From DATGIQ01 sp035295665 (GTDB taxonomy: Bacteria > Planctomycetota > Planctomycetia > Gemmatales > Gemmataceae), in the NCBI GenBank assembly GCA_035295665.1, contig DATGIQ010000201.1:1-7322 (forward strand): DNA of 7,322 bases. Direction: 5' to 3'. The notes under the pieces are model-generated. The model ran no database searches, was not told the origin of the DNA, and saw only the letters and a list, made by a program, of their open reading frames with translations. The position numbers were made by a program, and so were the translations under genes. Positions 6,488 through 7,322 of the stretch are shown here, one piece after another (the first letter of the stretch is position 1; the number at the start of each line of letters is the position of its first letter).

Positions 6488-7231
6488 TTACTGGTCCAGC
6501 ACTTCGGGCTCGGCGACGGCACGCAGATAGCGGGCCAGCAGGTTTTGCACGGCCACCACGCCCTGCCAATCACTGTAGGCGACGCGGATCTCGGTTGCCT
6601 CGTCATTGGCCTGGATGTTTTCGGTGGCTTGAGTCAGGTGGTGGTGGAGGAAATCGAGGATCTCGGCCATACGGGCCGCTTGCGAAGGGGAAAGTTTTTG
6701 CGGCAGCGGCGGCAAGCGGTTCTTGCCAATAAACAGGTCGCCGTCACTGACAACGACCTCGTCTTTGATGTTCAGGTCGAAATCGCAGTCGGCCTCGCAC
6801 TTCGCTGCCATGGGATTGGCGTGGACAGTTGGTGGCCCTTGCTGTGCCGGGGCGTTCCCCAGGGCGCCGCCGAGCAGGGACTTGATGCTAGCCCGCAAAG
6901 TGGCCCGGCGAGCGCTGATTTCCTCGTCCGAGCCGAAGAGCAAGAGCGATCGGCCCAAGGCAATGCGATCGCCATGACGTAGCCGGCGAATCTGAACGAC
7001 ATGACCATTGACGCGCGTGCCGTTGGTGCTTTCCAAGTCGGTGAGGATCATGTCGTTGCCGTCTTGCTGGACCTTCGCATGGTAACGGCTGACTCGCTCA
7101 TCGTTCAGCCGCAGCAGATTGCCTTCCTCACGGCCAATCGTGAATGGCACGGGCAAGTCGCGGAACAGTCGGCCTTTGTCAATGCCGTCCACGACCTGAA
7201 AGGTCACCTTGGCGACGGGACCGTTTGCCAT
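6488..7231 (-). CDS. FHA-domain protein with uncharacterised C-terminal helical region, 247 aa
   Basis: Residues 1-100 form a forkhead-associated domain, which binds phosphothreonine peptides. The signature residues are present: TIGREEGN (31-38, Gly33-Arg34), VSRYHAKV (47-54, Ser48 and His51), LTDLESTNGTRVNG (63-76, Asn70 and Asn75) and HGDRIALG (86-93). A Pro/Ala/Gln-rich linker leads to KCEADCDFD (a Cys-x3-Cys pair), then VSDGDLFIGKNRLPPLPQKL and a mostly helical tail (ARMAEILDFLHHHLTQATEN to LLARYLRAVAEPEVLD). I do not recognise the tail as a named domain. No signal peptide or membrane segment is seen, so it is probably a cytoplasmic adaptor reading Ser/Thr kinase signals; planctomycetes have many such kinases, but none lies in this window. 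The ATG at 7231-7229 is preceded at nine bases by GGGAG (plus-strand ctccc, 7241-7245). Confidence 0.9.
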   Translation of the reverse strand: MANGPVAKVTFQVVDGIDKGRLFRDLPVPFTIGREEGNLLRLNDERVSRYHAKVQQDGNDMILTDLESTNGTRVNGHVVQIRRLRHGDRIALGRSLLLFGSDEEISARRATLRASIKSLLGGALGNAPAQQGPPTVHANPMAAKCEADCDFDLNIKDEVVVSDGDLFIGKNRLPPLPQKLSPSQAARMAEILDFLHHHLTQATENIQANDEATEIRVAYSDWQGVVAVQNLLARYLRAVAEPEVLDQ

Positions 7232-7322
7232 CCGAAGGGTCTCCCTGTCGGTTCCTTTCCGTGCCCGAATTGGTCACGGACCGGCTCACATCCAACGGAG
7301 CTTGGGAACCCGACCTCGCAGG
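7232..7322. other. Upstream region of the FHA gene, to the window edge
   Basis: These 91 bases hold the FHA ribosome-binding site (7241-7245) and a short inverted repeat, TCCGTG at 7258-7263 and CACGGA at 7275-7280, separated by 11 bases. No clear promoter boxes or coding sequence is seen, and the neighbouring gene lies outside the window. Confidence 0.35.

Noticed and set aside
7258..7280. Inverted repeat TCCGTG/CACGGA upstream of the FHA gene
   Set aside because: Six-base arms with an 11-base gap are expected by chance in GC-rich DNA, and no promoter boxes nearby give it a role as an operator.

Overview
The window looks like a piece of a planctomycete chromosome (Pirellulales/Gemmatales-like). 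This is inferred from gene content, not from a marker gene. It is GC-rich and carries a set of secreted-protein families that planctomycetes expand: a Tat-exported DUF1501 protein, a ThuA-like protein, a neutral/alkaline ceramidase-like protein, a CE15/acetylxylan-esterase-like alpha/beta hydrolase and a small FHA protein. A decayed Rpn-family (PD-(D/E)XK nuclease/transposase) gene is also present; intact copies of this family are common in planctomycetes.

Layout from left to right. Positions 1-739 (minus) hold the N-terminal 246 residues of a secreted ceramidase-like protein that runs off the left edge. Positions 914-1746 (plus) hold an Rpn-family pseudogene. Its homology can be followed through four reading-frame segments with three frameshifts, one internal deletion and no normal start codon. 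It ends 22 bases before an intact histidine-phosphatase gene (1769-2365, plus). After 118 bases comes a secreted CE15-like esterase (2484-3788, plus). A DUF1501 gene (3859-5256, minus) converges on the esterase. A 184-base intergenic region separates the DUF1501 gene from a divergent ThuA-like gene (5441-6472, plus), which converges with only 15 bases to spare on an FHA-domain gene (6488-7231, minus). The last 91 bases are upstream of the FHA gene.

The genes do not form one obvious pathway. Four of the six intact or partial genes (ceramidase-like, CE15-like, DUF1501, ThuA) carry export signals and probably act in the periplasm or outside the cell, which fits breakdown or remodelling of complex carbohydrates and lipids. 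The histidine phosphatase and the FHA protein are cytoplasmic. No tRNA, rRNA, CRISPR array, complete mobile element or convincing terminator was seen. I found no clear new multi-gene system. The most informative points are the readable decay of the Rpn gene, a histidine phosphatase with Ser where the second catalytic His is expected, and the DUF1501/ThuA divergent pair without the usual DUF1549/DUF1553 partner.
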